DNA of 64,000 bases from Hymenopus coronatus (lineage: Eukaryota; Arthropoda; Insecta; Mantodea; Hymenopodidae): NCBI GenBank assembly GCA_030762935.1, contig CM060895.1, positions 35,429,501 through 35,493,500 of the forward strand. The letters are read 5' to 3'. A model generated the notes under the pieces. That model saw only the letters and a list, made by a program, of their open reading frames with translations. It had not been told where the DNA came from and did no database searches. The position numbers were made by a program, and so were the translations under genes. Shown here piece after piece: positions 12,385 through 23,632 of this stretch (the stretch's first letter is position 1; every line of letters starts with the position of its first letter).

Positions 12385-13168
12385 CGAGGTACGTCCAGAA
12401 AGTAAGTTCCGTTTGGTAATAAAATTAAATTGTGTACAGATACAGAATAATTATTTATTGCACAAAATTCTACAACTCTTAAACTACTTTTCCACATAAC
12501 TGCCGAAATTTTGCAGGCATTTGTCATAGCATGGCACAAGTTGTTATATACCTTCTTCATAGAAGTTTACGAAAACATATTCTTCATAGAAGTTTGCCGC
12601 CTGTTGCTCAATAAGAATCTTTAGTACCCAACGTGAGCAGGGTTTACGAAATTTCAGTTTTTCGGTAACAATTTCATGAATTAGTGATCGTGAGCTTTGG
12701 GGAAATTCCATAGCTAGAGCACTAATTGTAAACTTGCGGTTTTCCTGGATCTTGTCATTAATGGCGTGAACCAGTTCTTCTGTAACCAAAGATGGACGCC
12801 CACTTCGTTCTTCATCGTGCACTTCGCTACGTCCTTCATTGAACTGTCGGACCCATCTTCTCACCATTGAATCACTCATCGCATTTTGTCCGTAAACTTC
12901 GCAAATTTTCCGATAAATTTCAACTGGTTTCACTTTCCTAGCATTCAGAAAACGAATCACAGATCTGATTTTACAAGCGGCGGGATTTTCAATCAACAGC
13001 GACATTGTAAACAAGCACAACAAAGCGTATGTGGCTGACAGCGATCTCAAAAAGGCGCAAGTTTCTTCTCCTTGATATAGAGCGTCTACCGCGCATGTGC
13101 GGAACTGCGATCGCAGCGCTGCAGCGGAGATAAAAATGAAACGTAACTTACTTTCTGGACGTACCTCG
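12385..13168 (-). mobile_element. internally deleted mariner element
   Basis: The two ends are 30-bp inverted repeats (CGAGGTACGTCCAGAAAGTA at the left, one mismatch in 30) flanked by TA at 12,383-12,384 and 13,169-13,170, the usual Tc1/mariner target duplication. Length is 784 bp against about 1.3 kb for a complete mariner. It lies in the intron between exons b and c of unit 3 of the micro-exon gene. Confidence 0.92.
12544..13016 (-). pseudogene. mariner transposase remnant: DNA-binding domain and C-terminus only
   Basis: The frame gives the paired HTH region (SVIRFLNARKVKPVEIYRK, then DSMVRRWVRQFNEGR, the linker EERSGRPSLV and a second HTH) up to FRKPCSRWVLK. The catalytic core with its Asp residues is missing. 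The sequence jumps to the C-terminal NFYEEGI, with a short internal repeat of NFYEE, then an in-frame stop, after which PCYDKCLQNFGSYVEK, the mariner C-terminal signature, is still readable. An ORF this deleted cannot make active transposase, but the intact ends could be mobilised in trans. Confidence 0.88.
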
Positions 13169-13350
13169 TATGTTTCCATTTTATACTTTGCAATGTTACC
13201 AGTCCAGAGCAAGAGACAAGGGCGGTCAACATGACAAGCGACGAGGTTACATTTATCACCACCAGCTTAACATCCGTGTTCCATTATGGGCTACATTTTA
13301 TGCACACCACTATACATATAGGTATTTAATACAAAGCTATAGGTATTTAC

Positions 13351-13398
13351 CTAGCGGAATGATGAAAATCTCGGTCGCAACCATTAAAAAATTGGTAT
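13351..13398 (-). CDS. micro-exon gene, unit 3 exon b (48 nt)
   Basis: Minus strand: GATTCATTTCAG | 48 nt | GTAAATACC. Phase 1 in and phase 1 out, no stop in frame, reading TNFLMVATEIFIIPL. It is the same length and phase, with matching flanks (TGAAATGAA.CATTC.TTTATAAAACAAATCATTCAC on the plus strand), as 29,046-29,093, but the peptide is very different. Either this copy diverges fast or it is decaying. Confidence 0.5.
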
Positions 13399-13511
13399 CT
13401 GAAATGAATCATTCATTTATAAAACAAATCATTCACATGAAGTTATTGCACTTGAGATACTTTGCAGGAATAAAATGGGTACTTGTACTTAGTTCATTTG
13501 AACAAACTCAC

Positions 13512-13587
13512 CTACTTTCCGGTATCGAGTTTCAAAAATTAGCTTCTTTGGCACATGCTGTATTTCCTTTTCCATCGGCTCAGCCTC
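13512..13587 (-). CDS. micro-exon gene, unit 3 exon a (76 nt)
   Basis: Minus strand: CTGTTTGGCAG | exon | GTGAGTTTG. Phase 0 in, phase 1 out, encoding EAEPMEKEIQHVPKKLIFET then RYRKV. Starts like its unit 2 counterpart at 29,192-29,315 (EEEEMEQIEE...), and the flanking sequence is conserved. Charged and low in Cys; no known domain. Confidence 0.62.
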
Positions 13588-13930
13588 CTGCCAAACAGTT
13601 CCAAAATGATTTTATTTCCAAAAACGTCATACATTTACAACACAAACATCAGAAATAACTAAAATAAATACCAACAAGCTAAACTGCTGACTTACAGTAA
13701 TTTACAGCTACAGATACTGATATCCAGTAACCACACATTCATCCACAGTTTTAAAACTTTCAAATTCATAATTAATGTATTCAACTGGTTAATATTAAAA
13801 ATTAAATATCACTCAATAGTCAACTATTAATATATTCAATTTTCTCAATATAGGAATATACTATATTTCAATAAGTTCAAAATTAATGTGCAAGAATTGT
13901 TTTAAAATGTAATAACATTCTAATATCTTT
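13588..13930. other. intron sequence, no gene seen
   Basis: AT-rich sequence similar in part to 29,316-29,480 (AACACAAACATCAGAAATAACTAAAATAAAT / AACAAACATCACAAAATTAGCTAAAATAAAT), part of the duplicated unit. No other feature. Confidence 0.5.
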
Positions 13931-13949
13931 AACAACTAATATCTCATTC

Positions 13950-14160
13950 AAAATCTTCTCGGGCTTCTAGCCAGGTAAAAACTTGGCTTGACACCAACGT
14001 TTCGAAGAAGTGCATCTTCCTCGTCACCCTTCAGTTCACCCTGAAGACGAGGAAGATGCACTTCTTCGAAACGTTGGTGTCAAGCCAAGTTTTTACCTGG
14101 CTAGAAGCCCGAGAAGAGTTTGAATTAACACGTCGCCAGGAAAGCTTTAGTTCTTATTTT
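13950..14160 (+). mobile_element. small fold-back element with 16-bp target duplication
   Basis: Two arms of about 80 nt (about 13,950-14,027 and 14,044-14,125) are almost perfect inverted copies (CTTCTCGGGCTTCTAGCCAG against its complement). Direct repeats AACTAATATCTCATTC at 13,934-13,949 and 14,161-14,176 are a clean 16-bp target duplication. The right arm reads CTGAAGACGAGGAAG...CTTCTTCGAAACGTTGG, which resembles the CTGANGA...GAAACG core of hammerhead motifs in Penelope-like retroelements. That relation is an inference. Confidence 0.7.
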
Positions 14161-14397
14161 AACTAATATCTCATTCGCTTAATTAATTTTTTCGGGTTTA
14201 AGAATGCTTTGCATGGTTTCCTTCGAAAGGAACATAAAACAGTTGGTACTGTAGGTAGATTTAGTCCGATAAAGAGTTCTCTGAGCTGTCTTTCATGTCC
14301 AACATCAAATGGGACGCTCAGAACTGCAGCAGTTGAAGAGCGTCCATAAATAAAATTCAATTTAATTTAATTTATAACTTAAAACAAAAATTAGGCT

Positions 14398-14909
14398 AAA
14401 TACCACACCTGGTATTTAAGATTACATGTAATCTTTCTCAAACTTTTCGATTTTTTAAAACATGGCTCTAAGGATTTAGAATAAACGCCGTATGCTCATG
14501 GCATTTACATGACAATTTAAATGTACATCCTGAATAGCTTCTGAAGTCCTCTTCATTGTGAATGAATGTTGCATATTTGCTAAACCCTAAGAGGCAGAAA
14601 AAAACATACTACTTTAAACATTTAGTACTTGACCACCTCATTTTAGTCTTTACATTTGTTTTGTAGAGCTAACCACTTCAGAGATATCCCCCCCCCCCAA
14701 TTGGTTTCATTCCTTTCATATATCTTTTGTTTTTACTCCTGGCCTTGGAAAGAGTATCGGATTTCCAATGATAATCACATAGTGACAGTTTTGGAATATT
14801 TTACTGTCTCTTTAGTCTGGTGTATTCCTTTATTCGCCTTCTAATTATAAGGAGATAGATAATAAGGGCATTTCTAGTAATGTTTGTCTTGATTAACACG
14901 ATGTAGATT
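14398..14909 (+). repeat. HINE-like repeat, copy 5 (5' truncated)
   Basis: Enters the family at ATACCACACCTGGTATTTAAG and runs to GATTAACACGATGTAGA, where copy 6 begins directly in the same orientation. Hairpin end missing. Confidence 0.75.
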
Positions 14910-15770
14910 TTACTTTATCTATACGTACTAGGCACATAGTGTATAGAGAAGATATTGTATTGTATCAAAAAATTCGATACCCAGATTTTACCGCAAATAC
15001 ATGTTTTGGAACCCCCTCATTCCAAAAAGAAGCCTTTTTAGAAAAAGGCCCGTGTGAGTCTGTGTGTGTATCCGTGGGCAGCATAGCTAAAAAAATTCAG
15101 TTAATTACCAAACTTTATATTTAAGTCTGGCATCTTCCAAGGATGCGACACGAAGCTTTTCAAGAAAATCCCCCTACCCCAAGCTACCCTTTACATGGAA
15201 AAAAATCGAAAAGTTTGATTTTCTCAAAAATATCTTTAACAATTTTGATTAAAATCTCTTATACGTAATATATCTATATAACAAATAAAATGTATATCTT
15301 AAATTTTCTGGGAATAGCATCTAAAGACCTCTTAATTCTGGATGATTTTTATTGAATTTTACATATCTGGTAAACCATAATTAGACAAGAACTTACTGAA
15401 CAAAAAATGTGGATCTTGATATAACACACAATTTAAGTCATATACATTTTTTTCGTAGAGTTGGAGTTTTCAAGATATTCCTTGTTATCGATTTCAGTTT
15501 TAAAATACTTAACTTTTCTCATGCAGGAACTTATCAACGCTTGGCCAGGCAAAGAAATGGATATCCATCCCATAGCAACCACATTTTAAAACATTTGACT
15601 GTCGGTTTAGGCTAGTGAATTCCCTTATTTTCCTCCTACTTATTAGGAACTAAGTGATAAAGCCGTTTTTGCTAATGTTTTAGCATGAAATAGAAGAATA
15701 AGCTTATTAACAATAATTTGTTACAGAGATGTAGAGAAAGTCGTGTGAATGGAGCACATCAGGCGTTTTT
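14910..15770 (+). repeat. HINE-like repeat, copy 6
   Basis: Starts TTACTTTATCTATACGTACT with the hairpin to TATAGAG, has TGTGAGTCTGTGTGTGTATCC in the microsatellite position, and ends GTAGAGAAAGTCGTGTGAAT...CATCAGG. Both family ends are present. Joined head to tail to copy 5. Confidence 0.85.
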
Positions 15771-15799
15771 AAGAATAGTGTATTTGCAGAGCAGGGGGA

Positions 15800-15913
15800 A
15801 ATTCAGGGAATCTTAAAACATATTTCGGGTAAATTTTTGAGATTGAGTTTTTGCGTGGAATAGAACAACTTCTCTCCCTGCTAATGCTCGTACATAGTAC
15901 CTATAGAGAAAGG
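15800..15913 (-). repeat. HINE-like repeat fragment
   Basis: Only the last 110 bp of the family: TTCAGGGAATCTTAAAACAT, then CGTACATAGTACCTATAGAGAAAGG (hairpin end). Inverted relative to copy 6 next to it. Confidence 0.7.
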
Positions 15914-16387
15914 AAACAGAGGAGATAACTAAATTTTTTGGAAATAAGTAAGAGAAATGAGGATATATATTTTTAAAATATCGTGAGCGAGATAAGTGTG
16001 AAACACTCTCTAAAAATGATATATTTCTATGAACATCACTTGAGAAAAGAAATTATATACCTATTGAAAAGCAAGTAATGAACAAAGAGGGGATATCTCA
16101 TGGAAAGAGCAGGTCCATTGAGATTTTAAGGAACAGGAATGTCCCACAGAATCAGTGCCTTATTTCGGAGGGAATGGATGTATTAAACACATCAGTTTAG
16201 TGTAAAGAGGCTAGTCTTTGGAGATAAAAATGGTTTAAATTAGGTAGATTTAATTTAAATCGTCAAAAAGCACAGTAAAATATTCGATACTTCTTAGCCA
16301 AAGTGGTAATGTACTATTAACACAGAAGCAGGTCAATCATTATTGCATGATAAACTTTAATAGTTTTATACTTTAAATAATAATATA
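15914..16387. other. unassigned sequence
   Basis: No coding region or recognisable repeat. Composition is similar to the surrounding introns. Confidence 0.4.
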
Positions 16388-17174
16388 AAAAAATCTGATG
16401 TGTTCCATTCACATGACTTTCTCTACATCTCTACAACAAATTATTGATAAAAAGCTTATTCTTCTATTTACTTAATGCTAATCGAGAAAAACTTATCAGA
16501 AATAGTCATATTACTTGCTTCCTTGTAAGTAAAAGTGAAATAAGGGTTGCTATAAGACTGAAGCTCCTTTGCTTGTTTGGACAGGAGTTCACAAATTCCT
16601 GTATGAGAAAAGTGTGTTTTTTAAAGCTGAAATCAAAAGCAAGGAATATCTTAAAAACAATCATCTGCACGTAAAAAATGTATATTACATAAATGATTTG
16701 CTCTACATTTTCTGTGTGGTAAGTTTTCGTCCATCTTTTACGGTTTAGCAGTTATGCAAAAATCTGTCAAATTCATCCAAAATAAAGTAGTCTTCAGAGG
16801 CTATTCCCAGAAAATTCAAGATATACATTTTATTTGTCAAGTAAGTGTCTTAAATATACGAGATTTTAATCAAAATCGTTAGAGCCATTTTTAAGAAAAA
16901 CAAAATCTTCGATTTTTTTTCCATCTAAAGGGTAGTTTGGGGTGGTGGGATTTTCTTGAAAATCTTGGTTTTTAACGGTCTTTTCATTTTTGAGCTATGC
17001 TGCTCATAGACACACACACACAGACACATACACGGACATGTTTCTAAAAATGCTTTTTTTTGGATTCAGCGGTCTCAAAACATGTATTTCCGGTGAAATC
17101 TCGGTATCGAATTTTTGGGTGCAATGCAATACCTTCTCTATACACTATGTACATAGTACGTATCGAGAAAGTAA
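16388..17174 (-). repeat. HINE-like repeat, copy 8 (both ends present)
   Basis: Starts AAATCTGATGTGTTCCATTC, continues CATGACTTTCTCTACATC, and ends TTCTCTATACACTATGTACATAGTACGTATCGAGAAAGTAA. Contains a CACACACACACAGACACA tract. A good reference copy for the family. Confidence 0.9.
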
Positions 17175-18732
17175 TTATATCGAATATGTTGAATATGATT
17201 GGCGAGGCTATCAATTGCCAAGATTATATCAGTGCCACCAGTGTGATGACTGGCTAGGAGTCTACGATGAATACTTTATTATACTCATATACACTACCTT
17301 AACATAAAGATGTAAATATATAAGTAAAATTGTATTATGTTTTCTTACTTTTTCTATATTTTAATGATGTAATATAAGTTGTGTACTCTCCTTCGAACCT
17401 CACCGAAGGTTACGACAAAAGATTAAAGGTAATTCCAATGCCCCTCCCAATTGTTTTCAAAACAAGACTCTCGTCAGTATGACGAATCGGTTTTATTGCC
17501 AATACCAAATTTAAGTTTTAACAGTATAAATGTATATTAGTGTTCAAAATAAACAATAGTTGCCCATCACAAAAATATGAAATATAACCACAAATAATCA
17601 ATTTAACCATGTAACAACATAGCGAGAGTAACCAAAATAAAACACAGGTCTGTTATCCATGTATTAGAATCAACTATCTCGTATTAGAATTAGCAATCTG
17701 GCAGAACGCAATCTACACCTCGGTACTTCATCGTGACCGTTAGAAAATACCAAGAAAATGAAAGCAAGCGCTTAGAAAAAGTAAGGCCTCACGCCATGGT
17801 TGGACTTGCCTTGAATCTAGTAAAATACGTTTGTTACAAAACTTGGCCTCCAGGAAACGGCCCGTGTGACCTTCAATACATTTCCCTGCACGCGCGTCCT
17901 ACATTCGCTCTGTCAGTCTTACACGTACGTCAGTCTTACTTCTGTTTTAGTCCAGTACAGATATGAATAACATTAGGAGTGTTTAGATGCGTTTAGTTTT
18001 GCTTTCAAAATGTAGTATAGTACCGCAAAAAGTGTTTATGTACAATACGTATGTACTTACATCATCTTGAAGGAATGAGACTAAATTTCCTGGGTTCGTG
18101 TTACGAGTAGAGAGGCCGTTCTTTGCTTGTAAATAAATTCAGAGAGACGAGAACAGTTTGTGACAGGAAAAGAAAGGTAAATACAGTTTGTGACAGGAAA
18201 AGAAAGGTAAATAGGCGTGTACTTATGAAGCAGAAAAAGACGTAATTGAGAAAGGTTAGAACGGTCGCCAGAAAATCTTTAGGCATCATGCACAAGAAAC
18301 TGACATTTCGAAAACTTCAGCATGGAAAGTAACAAAACTTTTAAAACTCAAACCATACGGCGTTACTGTTTTCCGGAAATATCCAACATATACTGTGATA
18401 AGGTATTATTTGTGTTTATTTTGATAATGGTTAATGTGATTTGATATGTTATGTGTGACTGGGTGGCGGGCCGTGCGACTGCCAGCCAAGTGTACAGTAC
18501 GTGACCGAGAGATGGGCCGTGCGCCTGAGGGCCAAGTTTTGTAGCACACTTACTGTAGAACGGTCTCCGGCAGAGAGAGAATGCACACATATTCCGCGCT
18601 ATTCAAGCTACATCTGCTACATTCAACTAGGTACAGGTTTAACTCTCCGGTAGCTACACTCGAGAAGCTGACGCTCCTAGCGCATTATTAGGGCGAAAAA
18701 ACAATTGTAAGGAATACGCCTCTAGCGATCAA
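17175..18732. other. intron sequence; contains a duplicated segment and a short tandem repeat
   Basis: The part 17,175-17,340 resembles 56,400-56,520 (TCGAATATG..TGGC...GTCT..GATGAAT.TTTAT.ATA), another piece of the unit duplication. At 18,145-18,215 a 32-nt unit beginning ACAGTTTGTGACAGGAAAAG is repeated twice. No gene was recognised. Confidence 0.5.
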
Positions 18733-20231
18733 AGTAGTTAATATAGAGCGGTTCTGGGGCAGGGGCTAATGCGCATACATGGGAGAGATAGGGAATTTAA
18801 GGAGGAGGGAGTCTCTAGCGAGAGATCAGCACTAGGGCTAATGCGCATTCATGGTGGGGATAGGGAATTCAAGGAGCTCACCTAGGCTAAAGTATTAGAT
18901 ATATTCTTCAGTAATTTAGAGTCCCTTTCACGGTCGTTTGCCGCGTTTATCAACTATTTTATGGTTTTTCCTAGGTTTTGCCTTGTTTAAAGCTTTTTTC
19001 GATTGGGGGGTGTTGTCAGAAGACTTTTCTTTTCTTTTTTTTCAGTGCTTTTCTCTCGTTTTTTGAGTGTGTAGAGAACATTTATAAGTCATTTCTACGT
19101 TTTTGAGTACAAGTACAGCTGTTTCGAATGCTTTTAATGACATTTAATTTCATTTGGAAGGAGTTTAGGTCTCTAGGTCAGCTAATTTCAAGGTACTTTT
19201 CAGACATTTTTTAGTTTTTTCAACTGATTTCACGTCATTTCGTGGGTATTTAACACTCTAAAGCTAATATTTCAGGCTTTTTCAAACTGTTTTGCTCATA
19301 TTTTACATTGTTTTCCAGTGTTTTGTATTGCTTTTTGTCGCTTTTATAAACGTTTTATTATGTTTTAGTGTTATATTTCAGCAACTGTAGTGTTTCCACA
19401 TATATTTTTCAGGATTTGTCAGATGATTTTTCGAGTTGTTACTGTTGTTTAGTATGCTTTTAATGTCCTGCCATACCATTTGGGAAGGGTGTTTAGGACT
19501 GTAGGACAGGGTATTGATGAGACATTTTAGCTCTTTTCCATACATCTCGAATCGTTTTGTTGGTATATAGGACTCTAAAGCAGATATTTTGACCCCTTTC
19601 AGGCGTATTACTAATATTTAACAGTATTTTACGGTGTGTTCTAGTGTTTTAACGCTTTTATAGACATTTTGCACATTTTGAATCTATTTAGCAGAATGTT
19701 GTAATGTTTTGTAGTGCTTTCTGTCTCTATACAGATCGTTTACGATTTTAAGGTATTCAGAACTACAGGGTAGTGTTAGACCCTCAGGCTATATGTATTT
19801 CAACTCACTTTGAATGTATTTTTGGAAGGTCTTTAATTACTTTGTGACGGAGACAAGGTGTACTACAGATTTTTTTTGTACGTTTAGGAGCACTTTAAAC
19901 GTATTTAAAGCAATGTCCTCTTCATTCGACCTTGTAGATCCCTTTTTATACGTTTGATGGTGATTTATTACATTTTGTGACGGTTTGTGCCATTTTTCTA
20001 CAACAATTTTGTTTTGTTGTTGTTTTGCACTAATTGATGTCATCGTTTCAGAGTTTCAGACATTTTTTCACACTATTTTACTATGTTTTATAGAACTTTA
20101 ATATGTTCCAGGATGATCTGAACGCTTTTTATAGTCTATCTAGTATTTTATAGTTTTGTCATATTTTTCCATAGTTTGCACCCTTTAGTATTCTGTTACA
20201 TATTTTTGCAGTCCTTTAAGACTCATATCAT
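18733..20231 (+). repeat. E1 left terminal inverted repeat (about 1.5 kb)
   Basis: Matches the complement of 23,633-25,125 nearly throughout, for example CACGGTCGTTTGCCGCGTTT near 18,940 against its complement near 24,910. Rich in T-tract motifs such as TTTTAGTGTTTT. Carries no gene. An open frame at 19,837-20,043 in this arm has no recognisable features. Confidence 0.92.
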
Positions 20232-20826
20232 ATATCCCCCCTTTTTTCATACTGCTACATGTTCAGATGATAACTTGTGAAGCGAGGGGATATGTTTGTA
20301 TGGTTTACAGTCTTTCATAGGTTGTAAATCTAACATAACCTAACGTTTGATGTCTCCCATCTTTTTGTATTTGTCTTTTTACATGATGTCTCTCTTCCTA
20401 TGATGTCGCTAGAAGAATGACCTAAGCCTTTGTTGCTGAAGTATTAACAGTTTAGTGAACATTATGATTCCTCATGTTTTATTCGTCGTTTGTTGTTTTA
20501 AGCCTTTATTGAAGATTTTTTCCCTAGGATGATGACATCGACATTTATTGTTGTTTCTATTGAAACGTTGGGCATATTTTCTAACTCATTGTTAATATTT
20601 TTAGTTTTTATATAAATATATCTAGCATGTGAGGTTAGGCGTCGCTCCTCTTTTATCTGGGCTTGAGACCAGCATTAGAAATTTATTCTAATGGCAGAGT
20701 TCCCGCAGACCCTCATTCTTATTCTCCTATGCTTGTGTCTTTTACTAGATGCATGGGAGCGTTTACAGTGTGAACTTCAATTTTCTTCCTTGGTTACAGA
20801 TGATTAGCAATGCATGTAGTATTCTC

Positions 20827-23599
20827 TCATGATATGTTCACAGCTTTGTAGTGACCATAAGCATAGGTTGATATTCCATCATCAGCAATCACTCTTTTAT
20901 CATCATGGGGCGATAGAGCGATTTTATTGACTTTTACAGAAGAAACGTTATGATGTTGTGACGTGATCAAATTGATAGGAGTTCTTATTATCTCGCTGTT
21001 TTTAAGACAGTCTACATAACTATCGAATGCGATGTACTGCTTAATAGCGCTTCGTTTTATACCTTTAACCTTTTTTATCATTCCTCCTTCAATATCAAGA
21101 GCATACATCTTAGGTCTCAGTCCGACAAAGCGTTGGATGATTTTTCCATTAGCTTCATCTTTAAACTTTCCCAACACTTTTTTGTTCTGTGTGGAGTGGC
21201 AATTGTATCCAAATGTTCCAGAAATTGCATTTTGTCCTGATATATGTCGGCTGTTGTAACTCGATGAATGAAGGAGTCTCTGTCCATGTACATAAGCTTC
21301 AGGTTTTCAGTCCCATAATACGGCAATAGCACATCATATTGGTATGAGTACATGAGGGTTTTTGAGATATCCAGCACACTCATTCCGATGTATATTGGCT
21401 TGTTGAATGTAATCTGTCGTGAGGCCATATGAACAGCTGCTAGGTTAGGTCCATATATACTTCTATCGATGAATGTCGACTTAGCAATCAGCTTTTCCAA
21501 TGTTTTCACGTTTGTCACAAGGCGTATATCCATGCGGTTTCGTACATTCTCCATGGTTTTTCCAAACATTGCATTGTTGAAGAGTTTGTACAGATCCTTT
21601 TCAAAGTCATTTCTAGCCTGTTGCCTCAGCTTGTTATTAAACGCTATGTAAGGTTTTAACCAGCACGATTGTTGAAATTGTAGCATTCGATGAATTTTTG
21701 TCAGTCGTAGTCCATGTGAGAGAGCCTGTTTTAACGCCATGTAATGTACAGCATACTTCTTCCTACTTCCAATGTGTGCAATTAGTTTCTTTACAGTTGA
21801 ATTCTTTGGCTTCAGACACTCAGGCAAGAATGTCAAAGCATTATGAAGATCGTAAAGCTCAGTAGGATAATCCGCATCAACTTCGAATATATATCCAAGA
21901 GGATCATCTTCTTTTAGTGTTTCTAAATTAATACTGTCGGGAGAAATCCACTGAAATCCTCAATAAGGCAGTGGATGCTGCATAGCCCATCCATATTGGT
22001 TATTTGCGTCTTCGTATGTAATAAATTGAGTTGGTTTATTGGGATCAAACTCCTCCATGTAAGTGTTGTTAGCCTGGGCATACCGATGAGACACCTGACA
22101 TAGTCCTCTCTTATTCCTGATTCTACCCTGAGAAGCTGCTCATAATCCATTAATAATTCTAGTTCAATTCCGGTATACAGAAGCATAGCGTCCCAGGTTA
22201 GTCCTGGAGATGTAAAATAATGTGCAGGATCAACTTTATGAGTATTCAATGTTTGCTCTCTGAAGGTTTCAAAAACATCTGCGAGTAGCAGACCATCTGA
22301 GGTTAAGTAGAGATCACTGTATTCTCCCAAATTTTGGAAATTAAACTGCTCCCATACATTTTCAGCATGTTCGTAGTCTTGATCATTGATTTCCTCTTCA
22401 TTTAGTCTATTGTAGAACGCTTCCTTTGGAGGCAAGCATGTGTCTTTTAAAACATCCCATTATGTAATGTAATCATAGGGAAATCCTCCTTTGCGAGTCA
22501 CCAAACCAATCTCCTCTTCTCCAAAGTATTTGCATATCTCAGGAAACGATGTTAGGGTTTTTGTTAGTCTATCCAAACTTGAACTGAGGAAACGGTATGT
22601 ATCCACAAACCGAAGCTTAATTTCTCCAACATGCTTCGAGAATGAAATATACTTTTCTTCTGAGCACGGAATCACCTCCACTCTTTCATTTGTACAACCT
22701 AACTGTTTAGCGATGAAATGAGAATCATATCCGCTTAAGTTGTGCATGAAGACAGGAACATACTTCGGTGTTTTGCAGGATAGATTGCATTCATTATAAA
22801 GACTTCCGCGATATTCCCTAGTCAGTCATGATCCCTAACTTTCCAGTTTTCTTCAGTGAATTTTTTATTACACAAGTAGCATTCGGTAGAAGACTGGAAA
22901 TCCTCCTGTTGTTGGTCCGATAGTTTAAGAGGTTTAGCAGATTTTTATATACTGCTAATCTTATTTGCAAGAGATATTAGATAATCCATAAATTTCTCAG
23001 CCACATCATATCCTCTGTATACATAAGGGACAATAGGAAGATCAGTCTGTAGCTGCTCAAAAGATGACGCTGGTTTGACCAGCGAAACTCATTGGAGAAT
23101 GCTTCTGATAGGGTGTGGTGTAGGAAGCTTCCGGATTAGACTCGCATGAGTAATACGGACTAAGAATACTCTCAAAATCCGCATAGATGACATACGGGAG
23201 TCTTAGCATCCTTTCCACATTTTTAAACTGAACGATAGAGGTCTCCTTTTTAGGCATAACTATCCTAGCGACAGCATGATTCCTACAGATAGTAGCATGC
23301 TCCTTCAATTTTTGCACTCCACTTCGTCCATATCGCCCATCAAAGTGGGTGAAGCAGCGTTTACAGGTGTACACTTGTCCTTCATACTTTGTCTTTTGTT
23401 CTCGAATAAGTTTCCCAAAGTTCTTGATATATACGTAGTGATGCGTACCATTTCCATCACTCGGAAGAAGAAGAAGGTGCCGATGATCAGCTAGTTCTTC
23501 CTCCACAACCTTTATTGAAAACACTTCTTTCTTTTCATCTAGTCCAAACACGTTGTTAGATATTTTATTTTTATTTTCAAATGCAGGGATTTCAGACAA
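20827..23599 (-). pseudogene. protein-primed family B DNA polymerase (PolB), E1 copy
   Basis: Read on the minus strand, in order: a C2H2-like segment (CKRCFTHFDGRY...HATIC) and exonuclease motif I (VIYADFES) in 23,057-23,599; ExoII (HNLSGYDSHF) in 22,460-22,747; ExoIII (YLTSDGLLLADVFE) in 21,923-22,435; polymerase motif B (NNAMFGKTMENVR) and motif C (MYMDRDSFI) in 21,117-21,836; and the VGLRPKMYA and C-terminal KGIKRSAI blocks in 20,827-21,177. Motif C has Arg where YMDTDS has Thr. Stops and frameshifts divide it into at least five frames, and the N-terminus runs into the right TIR. Replicative role in intact Polintons: copying the element from a protein primer. Confidence 0.9.
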
Positions 23600-23632
23600 T
23601 GGTGATGGAAATGTTATTGCACGAGAAGTCGT

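Noticed and set aside
13170..13658. 162-residue plus-strand frame
   Set aside because: It runs antisense to exons a and b of unit 3 and includes the mariner end. No similarity to a known protein.
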